DNA from: JAWXCM01 sp034408745
GTDB lineage: Bacteria; Acidobacteriota; Terriglobia; Bryobacterales; Bryobacteraceae
Assembly: GCA_034408745.1 (NCBI GenBank)
Contig: JAWXCM010000112.1
Span: 1-14,306 of the forward strand
Direction of reading: 5' to 3'
Length of the DNA stretch: 14,306 nucleotides
Positions 1-7,469 of this stretch are shown piece by piece (the stretch's first letter is position 1; each line of letters begins with the position of its first letter). The translations under genes and the position numbers were made by a program. The notes beneath the pieces are model-generated. The model worked only from the letters and a program-made list of their open reading frames with translations. It searched no databases and was not told the DNA's origin.

Positions 1-500
1 ATGCTGCGGCCGTTCAGCCCACTCTAAGCGCCCCGATCCTTTACGATGGCAGCCTCTGGATCTACTATCTCGGCTCGCCAGCATATCACTCGAATCGGTT
101 CCTGAAGCGTGAGCAGAGACTGGGTCTGGCGAGGCTCCGCCCTGACGGTTTCGTGTCCCTCCGGGCTAACTGGCGGGCCGGGCACGTAACTACCATGGCG
201 TTTGTGTGGCCAGGCGGACGCCTGGAAGTGAACTGCCGGATTCAGGGAGGGAATGGAACCCCTGACGACGGCTGGGTACGCGTGGCAATTCTCGACGAGC
301 ATGGTCAGGCGGTGCTTGGCTATTCGCGGTCCGAAAGCGACCCCTTGGTGATCGACTCGAACCATCCCGCTGCGCCGAAGGGGGCGACCTGGTCGAAAAA
401 GCCGCCGGACCTCAACGCTTTGACCGGGAAGAAGATTCGTCTACGATTATTTCTTCGTCAAGCCGACCTGTTCTCCTTCCGGGCGAATGGACGGGAATAG
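1..500 (+). CDS. Partial secreted beta-propeller/beta-sandwich protein, copy 1 (5' end outside window)
   Basis: The reading frame is open from base 3 to the TAG at 498-500 and enters the window already inside the gene. The visible 165 residues cover the last propeller strand region (VQPTLSAPILYDGSLWIYYLG), the linker LRPDGFVSLRANW and the whole C-terminal beta-sandwich, ending ADLFSFRANGRE. It aligns without gaps to the same parts of the genes at 890 and 4176, so it is the first of three close tandem paralogs. A GTG at 153 can open a shorter frame, but homology continues upstream of it, so it is not the true start. The family looks like the five-bladed GH32/GH43-type propellers with a C-terminal sandwich that are common in Acidobacteriota and Planctomycetota and usually annotated as hypothetical. 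Enzymatic activity is not shown. The stop comes a few residues after the conserved SFR, which I take as the normal end of the family. Confidence 0.85.
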   Translation, partial: AAAVQPTLSAPILYDGSLWIYYLGSPAYHSNRFLKREQRLGLARLRPDGFVSLRANWRAGHVTTMAFVWPGGRLEVNCRIQGGNGTPDDGWVRVAILDEHGQAVLGYSRSESDPLVIDSNHPAAPKGATWSKKPPDLNALTGKKIRLRLFLRQADLFSFRANGRE

Positions 501-776
501 GGAAAGAACGTATGTCGACGGAGTTAAAGCACCTCCTCCGCGCCGCTGTTGAGAATGCACACCGATCGATCGACCGCAATGTTGGAGGCTCGAGACATGG
601 CGCGTTTGAAGCGTGTGAGTTGCCTAGGCCCTGGAAGGGAAGGGATGTCGTGACGTCACGCTTTGGTTCACTGGCGCCGTGGCCAACCCTGATAACCTTT
701 GAAGCGCGAGTCCCGGGGTTGTCGGCTTCGCGGCGCACAAGATTCAGCAATGAACGACCAAGACTGAACATTATTC
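501..776. other. Intergenic region between copy 1 and copy 2
   Basis: No convincing gene is visible here. A 96-codon open frame at 512-802 has no ribosome binding site, an Arg/Ser-rich composition without domain character, and runs through the promoter at 777-805, so I treat it as chance. No terminator with a T-tract is seen after copy 1. A perfect 12-base palindrome (649-660) is no more than expected by chance in a window this size. Confidence 0.5.
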
Positions 777-805
777 TTGACTGGACCTCCGTTCAAAAGT
801 AGAAT
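777..805 (+). promoter_or_regulatory. Sigma-70-type promoter of the hydrolase operon
   Basis: A -35 box TTGACT (777-782) and a -10 box TAGAAT (800-805) are separated by exactly 17 bases. The start of transcription would be near 812, giving a leader of about 78 bases before the ATG at 890. The surrounding blocks (765-782 and 797-806) recur almost unchanged upstream of the receptor gene at 10613-10630 and 10645-10654, with the same 14-base variable gap. That recurrence makes a real promoter much more likely than either box match alone. Confidence 0.75.
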
Positions 806-889
806 CCTCTTAGTTCGGACAGAAAGCCATTCGGCCCTTGGCTGATCGAGGATGCTTGTTAAAGCCATGAATACTTCAGGAATGAGTGA

Positions 890-2707
890 ATGAGACTGAG
901 CGTGCTTTGCGATCTTGTGCGGTTGGCAGCGGTATTCTTGCTGCTCGGAGCCGCTTCCGTCAATGGTGCTGACCAGACCGTTCCGATCGACGTCAGACAG
1001 GCGCAGCTGTTTCTGGACGATGGGATCATCGAGAGTTCGACGCTGTTACAGCGAATGATTCACAAGCCGGTGCGTCATTCAACGAACCCAATCCTCTCTC
1101 CGGAGGAGCCATGGGAAGGCGAAACATTTGACAGGCTTCACGGTGTCTTCCGTGACGAGAAAACCGGTATCTTTCGCGCCTATTACTCAGGGAAACCCCG
1201 GATTGGGGGGGACAACACTGCGGGCTGGGTTCCGGGCATGCCGAAGCTCGCCTTCACGATCTGTATCGCCACCAGCACCAATGGAGTTCATTGGACGCGC
1301 CCCAAACTCGATAACTACAAGGACCTCGTGGGTGGTCCCAGCAACATTGTGCTGAACTTTCCCGACCTCCGGGTCACCAGTCCCACCATTCTTCACGATC
1401 CGGACGACCTCGAACACCCTTGGAAGATGATCTTCCAATCGGCGAACAGACTGCCGGCCCGCTACCGGGTGCGCATCGCAACTTCAAAGGACGGTCTAAA
1501 GTGGACCCTTGATACCGGCCCCGATGAGGGACTGGATGCGGAATTCCACGATCGCTTGACCGCCATGTTGGATCGCGGAAACGGCGCGGGGCCGTACGTT
1601 CTTTTCAGCCGCCCCGGCGGCCGTGTGGTCAGGAGCCTCCTGCTTGACTATCACGAAAAGTCAATCGTTCGGGAGGTGTTTCAGGCTCGGCTTAGCGCCG
1701 ACGGGAAGGAATTGGCCAGCCGCCCCACTTTGGCCCTGAAATCCGACCTCGAAGAGGACGATCCACTCATCGAGCCCTACCACATGAATGCGTTCCGCTA
1801 TGAAAGCATCTACATCGCTTATATCCTCAACTACTTCAGCGGAGAGCCGCCAAGCGCCCGTGTTGACCTCGCTGTGAGCCGCGACGCCGAGCGCTGGCAA
1901 CGGGTACGTCCGCGGTCGCCCTTCATCCCTGCGCTGTCGCCAGAGGAGCGGGAGAGTGGCCGTTGGGATGCCGGTGGTGTCCAGCCTACAGTCAGCGCGC
2001 CAATCCTTTACAACGGCGCCCTTTGGATTTACTACGTTGGCTCGCCGGCATTTCACGGAAGCATGTTCCTAAAGGGTGAGCAGCGGATGGGTCTGGCCAA
2101 GCTTCGTCCCGACGGCTTCACCTCCCTTCGAGCGAACTGGCGCGCGGGTTTGGTGACCACCAAGCCATTCGTGTGGCCGGGTGGGCACCTGGAAGTGAAC
2201 TCCCGGATTCAAGGCGGGAACGGAACTCCGGACGACGGCTGGGTGAGGGTTGCCATCCTCGATGAAACGGGTCAACCGATGCCCGGATACTCACGAGCAG
2301 AAAGCGATCCGCTGGTCACAGACTCGATACATCCTGCGGCTCCCAGGGGCCTGACATGGTCCCGAAAGCCGCAAAACCTCGACCCGCTCATCGGGAAGAA
2401 GATCCGCCTTCGATTCTTTCTTCGCCAGGCGGACCTGTACTCCTTCCGGGCAGTCATGCCACCTAAGGTGTCTGCGACACCTTTGGGACGGAACGGCAGC
2501 GATCTCATGAACCGACCGATGATTCAAGCTGCGAACACCGCCGCCGGGAAGTTGCGATCACCGGCGCCTGCCAACTCGGCCGCCCATCGACTTATTGCGG
2601 AAGTGAGCCGGTCCGCGTCCTCCGGGCGAGTCTTACCGGTCGGTTTGAAAGCCGACTCGCCCCCGTTTGGGTCAGCGCAACAGGCGCGGAAGGAAAAGAT
2701 ACATTGA
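890..2707 (+). CDS. Secreted five-bladed beta-propeller/beta-sandwich protein, copy 2 (GH32/GH43-like fold), with extended C-terminus
   Basis: 605 residues. The start ATG is preceded by AGGA (878-881) at 8-base spacing. Residues 1 to about 26 form a Sec signal peptide (basic start, LAAVFLLLGAASVNGA). The mature protein begins with QLFLDDGII (D43, D44), the typical first blade of GH32/GH43-type propellers. Repeated blade motifs follow: FRAYYSG, CIATSTNGVHWTRP, WKMIFQSA, RIATSKDGLKWT, YIAYILN, LAVSRDAERW and LWIYYVG. The linker LRPDGFTSLRA leads into a C-terminal sandwich ending QADLYSFR near residue 519. The last 85 or so residues (VMPPKVSATPLG onward to KEKIH) have no counterpart in copies 1 and 3. 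They look like translated former intergenic DNA and begin next to a REP-like palindrome. The gene ends in a TTGA overlap with the sulfatase. The likely role is binding or cleaving a glycan outside the cytoplasm, by fold analogy only; substrate and catalytic residues cannot be fixed from sequence. Confidence 0.9.
   Translation: MRLSVLCDLVRLAAVFLLLGAASVNGADQTVPIDVRQAQLFLDDGIIESSTLLQRMIHKPVRHSTNPILSPEEPWEGETFDRLHGVFRDEKTGIFRAYYSGKPRIGGDNTAGWVPGMPKLAFTICIATSTNGVHWTRPKLDNYKDLVGGPSNIVLNFPDLRVTSPTILHDPDDLEHPWKMIFQSANRLPARYRVRIATSKDGLKWTLDTGPDEGLDAEFHDRLTAMLDRGNGAGPYVLFSRPGGRVVRSLLLDYHEKSIVREVFQARLSADGKELASRPTLALKSDLEEDDPLIEPYHMNAFRYESIYIAYILNYFSGEPPSARVDLAVSRDAERWQRVRPRSPFIPALSPEERESGRWDAGGVQPTVSAPILYNGALWIYYVGSPAFHGSMFLKGEQRMGLAKLRPDGFTSLRANWRAGLVTTKPFVWPGGHLEVNSRIQGGNGTPDDGWVRVAILDETGQPMPGYSRAESDPLVTDSIHPAAPRGLTWSRKPQNLDPLIGKKIRLRFFLRQADLYSFRAVMPPKVSATPLGRNGSDLMNRPMIQAANTAAGKLRSPAPANSAAHRLIAEVSRSASSGRVLPVGLKADSPPFGSAQQARKEKIH
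2465..2483. repeat. REP-like palindrome inside the copy 2 coding tail
   Basis: AAGGTGTC (2465-2472) and GACACCTT (2476-2483) form a perfect 8-bp stem around a 3-base TGC loop. It lies about 16 bases after the point where homology to copies 1 and 3 stops (2448). The GGTGTC/GACACC palindrome resembles scattered intergenic REP-type sequences seen in several bacterial groups; I cannot confirm copy number from one window. An isolated 8-bp stem is not statistically remarkable, so the position is the main argument. Confidence 0.4.
2690..2694 (+). promoter_or_regulatory. Ribosome binding site fixing the TTG start of the sulfatase
   Basis: AAGGA lies 9 bases upstream of TTG 2704. It supports the TTG start, which places a twin-arginine motif at the very N-terminus, and lies within the end of the copy 2 reading frame. 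Confidence 0.65.
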
Positions 2708-4179
2708 CCAGACGGGGGATTCTCCGCGCTCTGACAGGATGGCAGTGCGTGTCCTCCTCCCGGCTCGTTCTGGCATCCACCGACAAGAGCGATCTGCCCA
2801 ACGTAATCCTTACGATGACTGACGATCAAGGGTGGGGGGACACCGGCTACAACGGACATCCGATCCTGAAAACTCCGCACCTGGATGAGATGAGCGCCTC
2901 CGGGATCCGGTTCGACCGGTTCTACGCCGCCTCGCCAGTCTGCTCGCCGACACGAGGCAGTTGCCTGACCGGGCGGCACCCGTTCCGCTATGGTATCGAT
3001 TGGGCTTTGGGCGCGGGACAAAAAACACGGGAAGGGCGGCTTCGCAGGCAGGAGAGGACGCTGGCCGACCTGCTGAAGCCGTCTGGATTTCGCACCGGCC
3101 ACTTCGGCAAATGGCATCTGGGCCTGGACCGGTCTGACGGAGAGCTTAAACCTACGCCGGGACAGCATGGTTTTGAAACGTGGTTCTCGTCCACGGGTAA
3201 CGTACCCACATACAATCCTTCGGTTATCCCTCCGGAGCTTCAGCACCAGAACTTGATGTACTTTCGGAACAACATCCGTGCTGCGGAGCCGCTTTTAGGA
3301 GACGACGCGAAGATCATCACCGACAACGCCCTGCAGTTCATCCAGGCCGCCGTGCGCGATAAGCGCAGGTTTCTTGCAGTGATCTGGTTCCACACTCCGC
3401 ACTGGCCTATCGTGGCGTCACCGGAATTCCTTCCCCTCTATCGCGGACTTCCTCCGGGACAACAGACATACTACTCGTCACTGTCAGCGGCGGATGCGCA
3501 GCTCGGACGACTGCGACAACAGTTGCGCCAACTCGGTGTCGCAGACAACACGATGCACTGGTTCGCCAGTGACAACGGCCCGGAAGGTAAGGTGGCAGCG
3601 GGTGATTTTCCGGGATCCGCCGGCTCCTTCCGTGGGCGCAAACGAAGTCTGTTTGAAGGCGGCATCCGTGTCCCCGGCATGTTGATCTGGCCCGCACGAA
3701 TTCCCAAGGCGCGAACCACCAACGTCGCCTGCTCCACCAGTGACTACTATCCGACCGTGATGGCGGCCACCGGTGCCTCGCTAGCGGATCAACCCCGTCC
3801 GCTCGACGGAATCAACCTGATGCCGTTAGTTGAAGGGCGGATGCGCGGACGGCCTCGGCCGATAGCCTTCCAGACTCTGGGTAACCGCGACTTGACGCTG
3901 GGTTCGCCGCGACTGGCCATCATCGATCAGCGGTTTAAACTTCTTAGCGAACTCGACGACAGCGAAGACCTCCTCTTTGATCTGGATAAAGACCCCGGAG
4001 AGAAGCAGAATCTCGCGTCTCAGAAGCCGGAGATGGTCGCGCGCTTGCGGACCGCCTTGGCGGACTTCCGGGCATCCTGTCTAAAGAGTTTCAACGGAGG
4101 CGACTATCAGGCCCGGCGATTGCGGCCCGGCCAGTACAGCGCGTCCGCTTCCACCAGGCCGGAGGGGGCCATTCTGTGA
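2704..4179 (+). CDS. Type I (formylglycine-dependent) sulfatase, exported
   Basis: 491 residues, alkaline-phosphatase superfamily (Sulfatase, PF00884). The start is TTG, overlapping the copy 2 stop as TTGA. The N-terminus MTRRGILRALTG resembles a Tat signal (TRRxxLR), although its hydrophobic stretch is weak. Visible family motifs in order: metal-binding TDDQGWGD (D40, D41); the signature CSPTRGSCLTGR, whose C80 would be oxidised to formylglycine; GKWHLG (K136, H138); HTPHWP (H230); and SDNGP (D290, N291). All usual active-site positions that I can identify are present, so the enzyme should be active if matured. No formylglycine-generating enzyme or anaerobic sulfatase-maturating enzyme is in the window. 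It would remove sulfate esters from a glycan in the periplasm or outside. Sitting between two propeller/sandwich paralogs with 4-base overlaps, it probably acts on the same substrate. The sulfatase subfamily and exact substrate are not determined. Confidence 0.93.
   Translation: MTRRGILRALTGWQCVSSSRLVLASTDKSDLPNVILTMTDDQGWGDTGYNGHPILKTPHLDEMSASGIRFDRFYAASPVCSPTRGSCLTGRHPFRYGIDWALGAGQKTREGRLRRQERTLADLLKPSGFRTGHFGKWHLGLDRSDGELKPTPGQHGFETWFSSTGNVPTYNPSVIPPELQHQNLMYFRNNIRAAEPLLGDDAKIITDNALQFIQAAVRDKRRFLAVIWFHTPHWPIVASPEFLPLYRGLPPGQQTYYSSLSAADAQLGRLRQQLRQLGVADNTMHWFASDNGPEGKVAAGDFPGSAGSFRGRKRSLFEGGIRVPGMLIWPARIPKARTTNVACSTSDYYPTVMAATGASLADQPRPLDGINLMPLVEGRMRGRPRPIAFQTLGNRDLTLGSPRLAIIDQRFKLLSELDDSEDLLFDLDKDPGEKQNLASQKPEMVARLRTALADFRASCLKSFNGGDYQARRLRPGQYSASASTRPEGAIL
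4161..4168 (+). promoter_or_regulatory. Ribosome binding site for the GTG start of copy 3
   Basis: GGAGGGGG ends 7 bases before GTG 4176, inside the sulfatase coding sequence. Together with the GTGA stop/start overlap it fixes the start and suggests translational coupling to the sulfatase. Confidence 0.7.
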
Positions 4180-5180
4180 GACTCAGGGCTCTTGGAATAT
4201 CTTGTTGCGCGGCGGCCATCGGCCTGCTCTGCGCAGCGTCCTACGCCAATAATCCGGGCGCGGGAGTGCCGATAGACGTCAGGCAGTCTCAGTTGTTCCT
4301 GGATGATGCGATTATCGAGAGCTCCACCCTGTTGCAGCGCGTAGTTCATAGGCCCGTACGCCACTCTATGAATCCGCTGCTCCGTCCAGAGAAGCCTTGG
4401 GAAGGCCAAACGCTGGACGCTTTGGCCGGTGTCTTTCGAGACGAAAAGACTGGAATATTTCGAGCCTACTATGTCGGCAAGCCCAGAATTGGGGGTGAGC
4501 ATATGGCGGGATGGGTTCCGGACATGCCCAAGGTAGTCCTCCCGATTTGCATCGCTACGAGTTCGGACGGAATTCGTTGGAACCGGCCCCAACTCAAGAA
4601 CTATCCGGAACTGACGGGTGGGGCCAACAACATCGTCCTTCACTTTCCGGACCTTCGCGTGACCAATCCCACCGTCATTCACGACTCGGAGGATTCTGAA
4701 CGCCCTTGGAAGATGATTTTTCAATCGGCGAATAAGCTTCCCGCACGCTACAGGGTGCGTCTGGCGACCTCGAAGGACGGCCTGAAGTGGACCCTCGACA
4801 GCGGCATGGACGAGGGAGTGAACGCGGGTTTTCACGACCGCTTGACCGCCATGCTGGACCGAAGGAATGGAGAGGGGCCCTACATCCTATTCAGCAGACC
4901 CGGCGGCGGCCTTGTCCGGAGCCTTCCCCTCGACTATAGCGAGAAGACCATCGTTCGCGACGTATTCCAAGCGCGCCTGAGTGCTGACGGGAAAGAACTG
5001 GCGAATCGCCCGACGGTATCGCTGAGGTCCGACCTGGAGGACGACCCTTTGGTGGAACCCTACCATATGAATGCGTTTCGCTACGAGAGTCTTTACATTG
5101 CCTACATTCTCAACTACTACAGCGGAGAACCGCCGAGTGGAAGCGTTGACCTCGCGGTAAGCCGCGATGCTCTTCATTGA
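4176..5180 (+). CDS. Copy 3, N-terminal fragment up to the premature TGA
   Basis: 334 residues, from the GTG overlapping the sulfatase stop to the TGA. It holds the Sec signal peptide and most propeller blades (QLFLDDAII, FRAYYVG, CIATSSDGIRWNRP, WKMIFQSA, RLATSKDGLKWT, YIAYILN), then ends LAVSRDALH. Nucleotide identity to copy 2 in the first part of the mature protein is only about 72 percent (58 differences counted by hand over 204 bases, 4275-4478 against 989-1192), so this part is an older duplicate. Confidence 0.75.
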   Translation: MRLRALGISCCAAAIGLLCAASYANNPGAGVPIDVRQSQLFLDDAIIESSTLLQRVVHRPVRHSMNPLLRPEKPWEGQTLDALAGVFRDEKTGIFRAYYVGKPRIGGEHMAGWVPDMPKVVLPICIATSSDGIRWNRPQLKNYPELTGGANNIVLHFPDLRVTNPTVIHDSEDSERPWKMIFQSANKLPARYRVRLATSKDGLKWTLDSGMDEGVNAGFHDRLTAMLDRRNGEGPYILFSRPGGGLVRSLPLDYSEKTIVRDVFQARLSADGKELANRPTVSLRSDLEDDPLVEPYHMNAFRYESLYIAYILNYYSGEPPSGSVDLAVSRDALH

Positions 5181-5756
5181 CAACGGACGCGGCCCCGCTC
5201 GCCGTTCATTCCCGGGCTTTCGATAGTGGCGCGGGACGATGGACGCTGGGATGCCGGCGCGGTTCAGCCCACCATCAGCGCGCCCATTCTTCACGACGGA
5301 GCCCTCTGGATCTACTATCTGGGCTCGCCGGCATTTCACGGAAACATGTTCCTAAAGGGTGAGCAGCGGATGGGGCTCGCCAAACTTCGTCCCGACGGAT
5401 TCGCCTCCCTTCGAGCGAACTGGCGCGCGGGTTTGGCGACCACCAAGCCATTCGTGTGGCCGGGTGGGCACCTGGAAGTGAACTCCCGGATTCAAGGCGG
5501 GAATGGAACCCCTGACGACGGCTGGGTGCGGGTTGCCATTCTCGATGAAACGGGTCAGCCGATGCCCGGATACTCACGAGCGGAAAGCGATCCGCTGGTC
5601 ACAGACTCGATACATCCTTCGGCTCCCAAAGGCCCGACATGGTCCCGAAAGCCGCAAAACCTCGACCCGCTCATCGGGAAGAAAATCCGGCTTCGATTCT
5701 TTCTTCGCCAGGCGGACCTGTACTCCTTCCGCTCCAGGGGGAAAGCGGGTGTTTAG
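5181..5756 (+). CDS. Copy 3, C-terminal fragment after the premature TGA
   Basis: This is the same frame as the upstream fragment: 191 open codons carrying the last propeller strands (VQPTISAPILHDGALWIYYLG) and the complete sandwich. A GTG at 5226 could formally start it, but no ribosome binding site precedes it and there would be no signal peptide, so independent translation is unlikely. Bases 5324-5731 are nearly identical to copy 2 (2041-2448): 20 differences in 408 bases counted by hand. Confidence 0.6.
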   Translation, partial: QRTRPRSPFIPGLSIVARDDGRWDAGAVQPTISAPILHDGALWIYYLGSPAFHGNMFLKGEQRMGLAKLRPDGFASLRANWRAGLATTKPFVWPGGHLEVNSRIQGGNGTPDDGWVRVAILDETGQPMPGYSRAESDPLVTDSIHPSAPKGPTWSRKPQNLDPLIGKKIRLRFFLRQADLYSFRSRGKAGV

Positions 5757-5840
5757 ATTTGCTCTGAAACCGAACGCCGTTGGATGACACCCTGTCGCGT
5801 GCACGCGACTGCTGGAAGCTTTGAGAGGCGAGTCGACGAA

Positions 5841-7469
5841 ATGCGTGATCACATGAATGGCCGACGCGGGTTCCTTCGCAATCTGGGATTAATGGCGGCC
5901 GGTGCAGTCGCCGGCGCCCCGGGGGAACTGATGGCCGCCGAATCCCCGTCAGCAATTCCACGGGTCGAAATTAAGGTAGGAAGTCGGCGACAACTGCTGT
6001 TCGACGACTTCTTCATCGGTCGGGGCAGTCCGGAGAAGGAGGACAGCCCCCATGGAATCCGTTGGACATTCGGAACATTCGGTAGGTCGCGCCTGCTGTT
6101 GCGTGCGGACAGACCGTGGGAACATCAAGTCGCCTGGGTGTCGGTGTTGAAGGAGGGAAGCCGCTATCGCGCCTGGTATGACGACCACAACCCAGGTGGG
6201 AGCCGGACGGAGGGTTTCAGGATCGGGTACGCGGAATCCGACAATGGGTTAGAGTGGCGCAAACCGGACTTGAACCTGATTGAAAAGGACGGATCCAAGA
6301 AGAACAACCTCGTCTACGCTGGTCCTCCGGATGCCTGGGCGATGGAACTTGGTAGTGTTTTCATTGATCCCGTCGCCAAGCCGGCGGAACGCTTCAAGAT
6401 GCTGCACACCTCCCGCGAGGGGCGGCACGTCTGGCCATTCGGAAACTATCCGTATGTGGGGGGAACGTCTCTTCTCAAAGGCGCCTACTCGGCGGACGGC
6501 CTGAATTGGACCACTTACCCGGCCATGTTTCTTGGACACGTTCCAGACACGCAGTGCGTGGGAGTCTACGACCCGACAACTCAGAAGTATGTCGCGTACA
6601 TTCGCAAAATCGCAACCTACGGACGGCTCGACGTCGGCGATAACCCCGTTCGACAAAGCAGCCGAGGTGCGGGTATCGGAAGGATGGAATCCTGGGACTT
6701 CAACAGGGGCTGGTCCTTTCCGGAACCGGTCCTCATGCCCGACTTCGAGGATGGCCTGAACATCGATCTTTATAGCCCCGGTTACATGCGGTATCCCGAT
6801 GCGGAGAACGCTCACTTCATGTTTCCGTCTGTGATAGACCGCTGGGAGGGAACCCTGAAAGTAAAGGCCGCGGTGAGCCGCGATGGCCGGTCCTGGCTCC
6901 GCCCCAACCGGAGCGATGTTCTGCCCCTGGGTGAGCCCGGGACGTTCGACGGCGCCCGCATGTTCCTCAGTCCCGATTTCGTCCCACTTGATCGCGATAC
7001 CTACGCCATCTATTACCGGGCCACGAATGACCCACACGGCGGGGGCCACGGAAGTGTCAAACCGGCAAACCCCCGTGTAGAGGGGATGGGTCGGGTTACT
7101 TTCAAGCGCGACCGGATCCTGGGAATCGAGGCAGGATCGGGAGAAGGTGTGTTCTCGACCCGCCCATTGCTTTTTGAGGGGCGGCGCCTGGTGATCAACG
7201 CCGAGCCGACCGGACCCGCTCCACGGATTCAGGTTCAACTGATCGGGGTAGGGCAAAGGGAAGTTCAACGGCCGCAAGGTATTGGGCGTGAGGACGTCGT
7301 GTGCCCGGGTTGTAGTTTTGAGGACAACGTACCAATAACCGGCGATGTGTTGGACGGAGAAGTGCGTTGGCGTAACAGGCAAGACATCGCCGGGTGGGCC
7401 AATAAGCCGGTCCGCCTCCACTTCCGCATGAAGGGCATGCGTATTTACGCCTTTCAGTTTCTGGGTTAG
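5841..7469 (+). CDS. Tat-exported divergent fourth member of the propeller/sandwich family
   Basis: 542 residues from ATG 5841, which has GAGAGG (5823-5828) upstream at a long 12-base spacing. The frame is open from ATG 5784, and ATG 5853 would begin directly at MNGRRGFLRNLG, so the exact start is uncertain. The N-terminus is a good Tat signal: NGRRGFLRNLGLMAAGAVAGA. The mature part has the same order as copies 1-3: a first blade RQLLFDDFFIG, then PWEHQVAW, YRAWYDDHN, IGYAESDNGLEWRKP, GAYSADGLNWTTYP, AAVSRDGRSWLRP and YAIYYRA. A C-terminal sandwich follows from GRRLVINAEPTG to KPVRLHFRMKG and ends IYAFQFLG. The shared pattern GRLxxN...VRLxF...YxF shows it is a distant paralog. It follows copy 3 by about 84 bases and is probably last in the operon. 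Glycosidase or glycan-binding function is inferred from fold; no activity can be assigned. Confidence 0.88.
   Translation: MRDHMNGRRGFLRNLGLMAAGAVAGAPGELMAAESPSAIPRVEIKVGSRRQLLFDDFFIGRGSPEKEDSPHGIRWTFGTFGRSRLLLRADRPWEHQVAWVSVLKEGSRYRAWYDDHNPGGSRTEGFRIGYAESDNGLEWRKPDLNLIEKDGSKKNNLVYAGPPDAWAMELGSVFIDPVAKPAERFKMLHTSREGRHVWPFGNYPYVGGTSLLKGAYSADGLNWTTYPAMFLGHVPDTQCVGVYDPTTQKYVAYIRKIATYGRLDVGDNPVRQSSRGAGIGRMESWDFNRGWSFPEPVLMPDFEDGLNIDLYSPGYMRYPDAENAHFMFPSVIDRWEGTLKVKAAVSRDGRSWLRPNRSDVLPLGEPGTFDGARMFLSPDFVPLDRDTYAIYYRATNDPHGGGHGSVKPANPRVEGMGRVTFKRDRILGIEAGSGEGVFSTRPLLFEGRRLVINAEPTGPAPRIQVQLIGVGQREVQRPQGIGREDVVCPGCSFEDNVPITGDVLDGEVRWRNRQDIAGWANKPVRLHFRMKGMRIYAFQFLG

Larger units (their letters stand above)
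4176..5756 (+). pseudogene. Copy 3 of the propeller/sandwich family, interrupted by a single in-frame TGA
   Basis: The frame starting at GTG 4176 runs to TAG 5754-5756 (527 codons) with one internal stop, TGA at 5178-5180 (codon 335). Copy 2 has TGG (W336, in SRDAERW) at the aligned place. After the TGA the same frame continues with recognisable homology (QRTRPRSPFIPGLS against QRVRPRSPFIPALS) and then the last blade and the C-terminal sandwich, ending ADLYSFRSRGKAGV. There is no frameshift: the segment between flanking identities is 75 bases in both copies. The N-terminus has a Sec signal (CCAAAIGLLCAASYA) and the same FLDD at D43/D44 as copy 2. Options are a recent nonsense mutation, a sequencing error, or readthrough (the TGA is followed by C, a leaky context in bacteria). 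A truncated product would lack the last blade and the sandwich and would probably not fold. Confidence 0.8.

Noticed and set aside
649..660. Perfect palindromes CGTGACGTCACG (649-660), CGCGCTCGAGCGCG (7720-7733) and GTGCAATTGCAC (14119-14130) as possible operators
   Set aside because: A 12-base perfect palindrome is expected about 3.5 times, and a 14-base one about 0.9 times, in a random sequence of this length. None sits at a recognised promoter or is repeated.
512..802. 96-codon + strand open frame between copy 1 and copy 2
   Set aside because: It has no ribosome binding site and no domain-like composition, and it runs through the promoter at 777-805. A frame of this length is common by chance in GC-rich DNA.
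5226..5756. Independent gene starting at GTG 5226
   Set aside because: It is in the same frame as the upstream fragment, homology begins before the GTG, and there is neither a ribosome binding site nor a signal peptide. It is the tail of copy 3.
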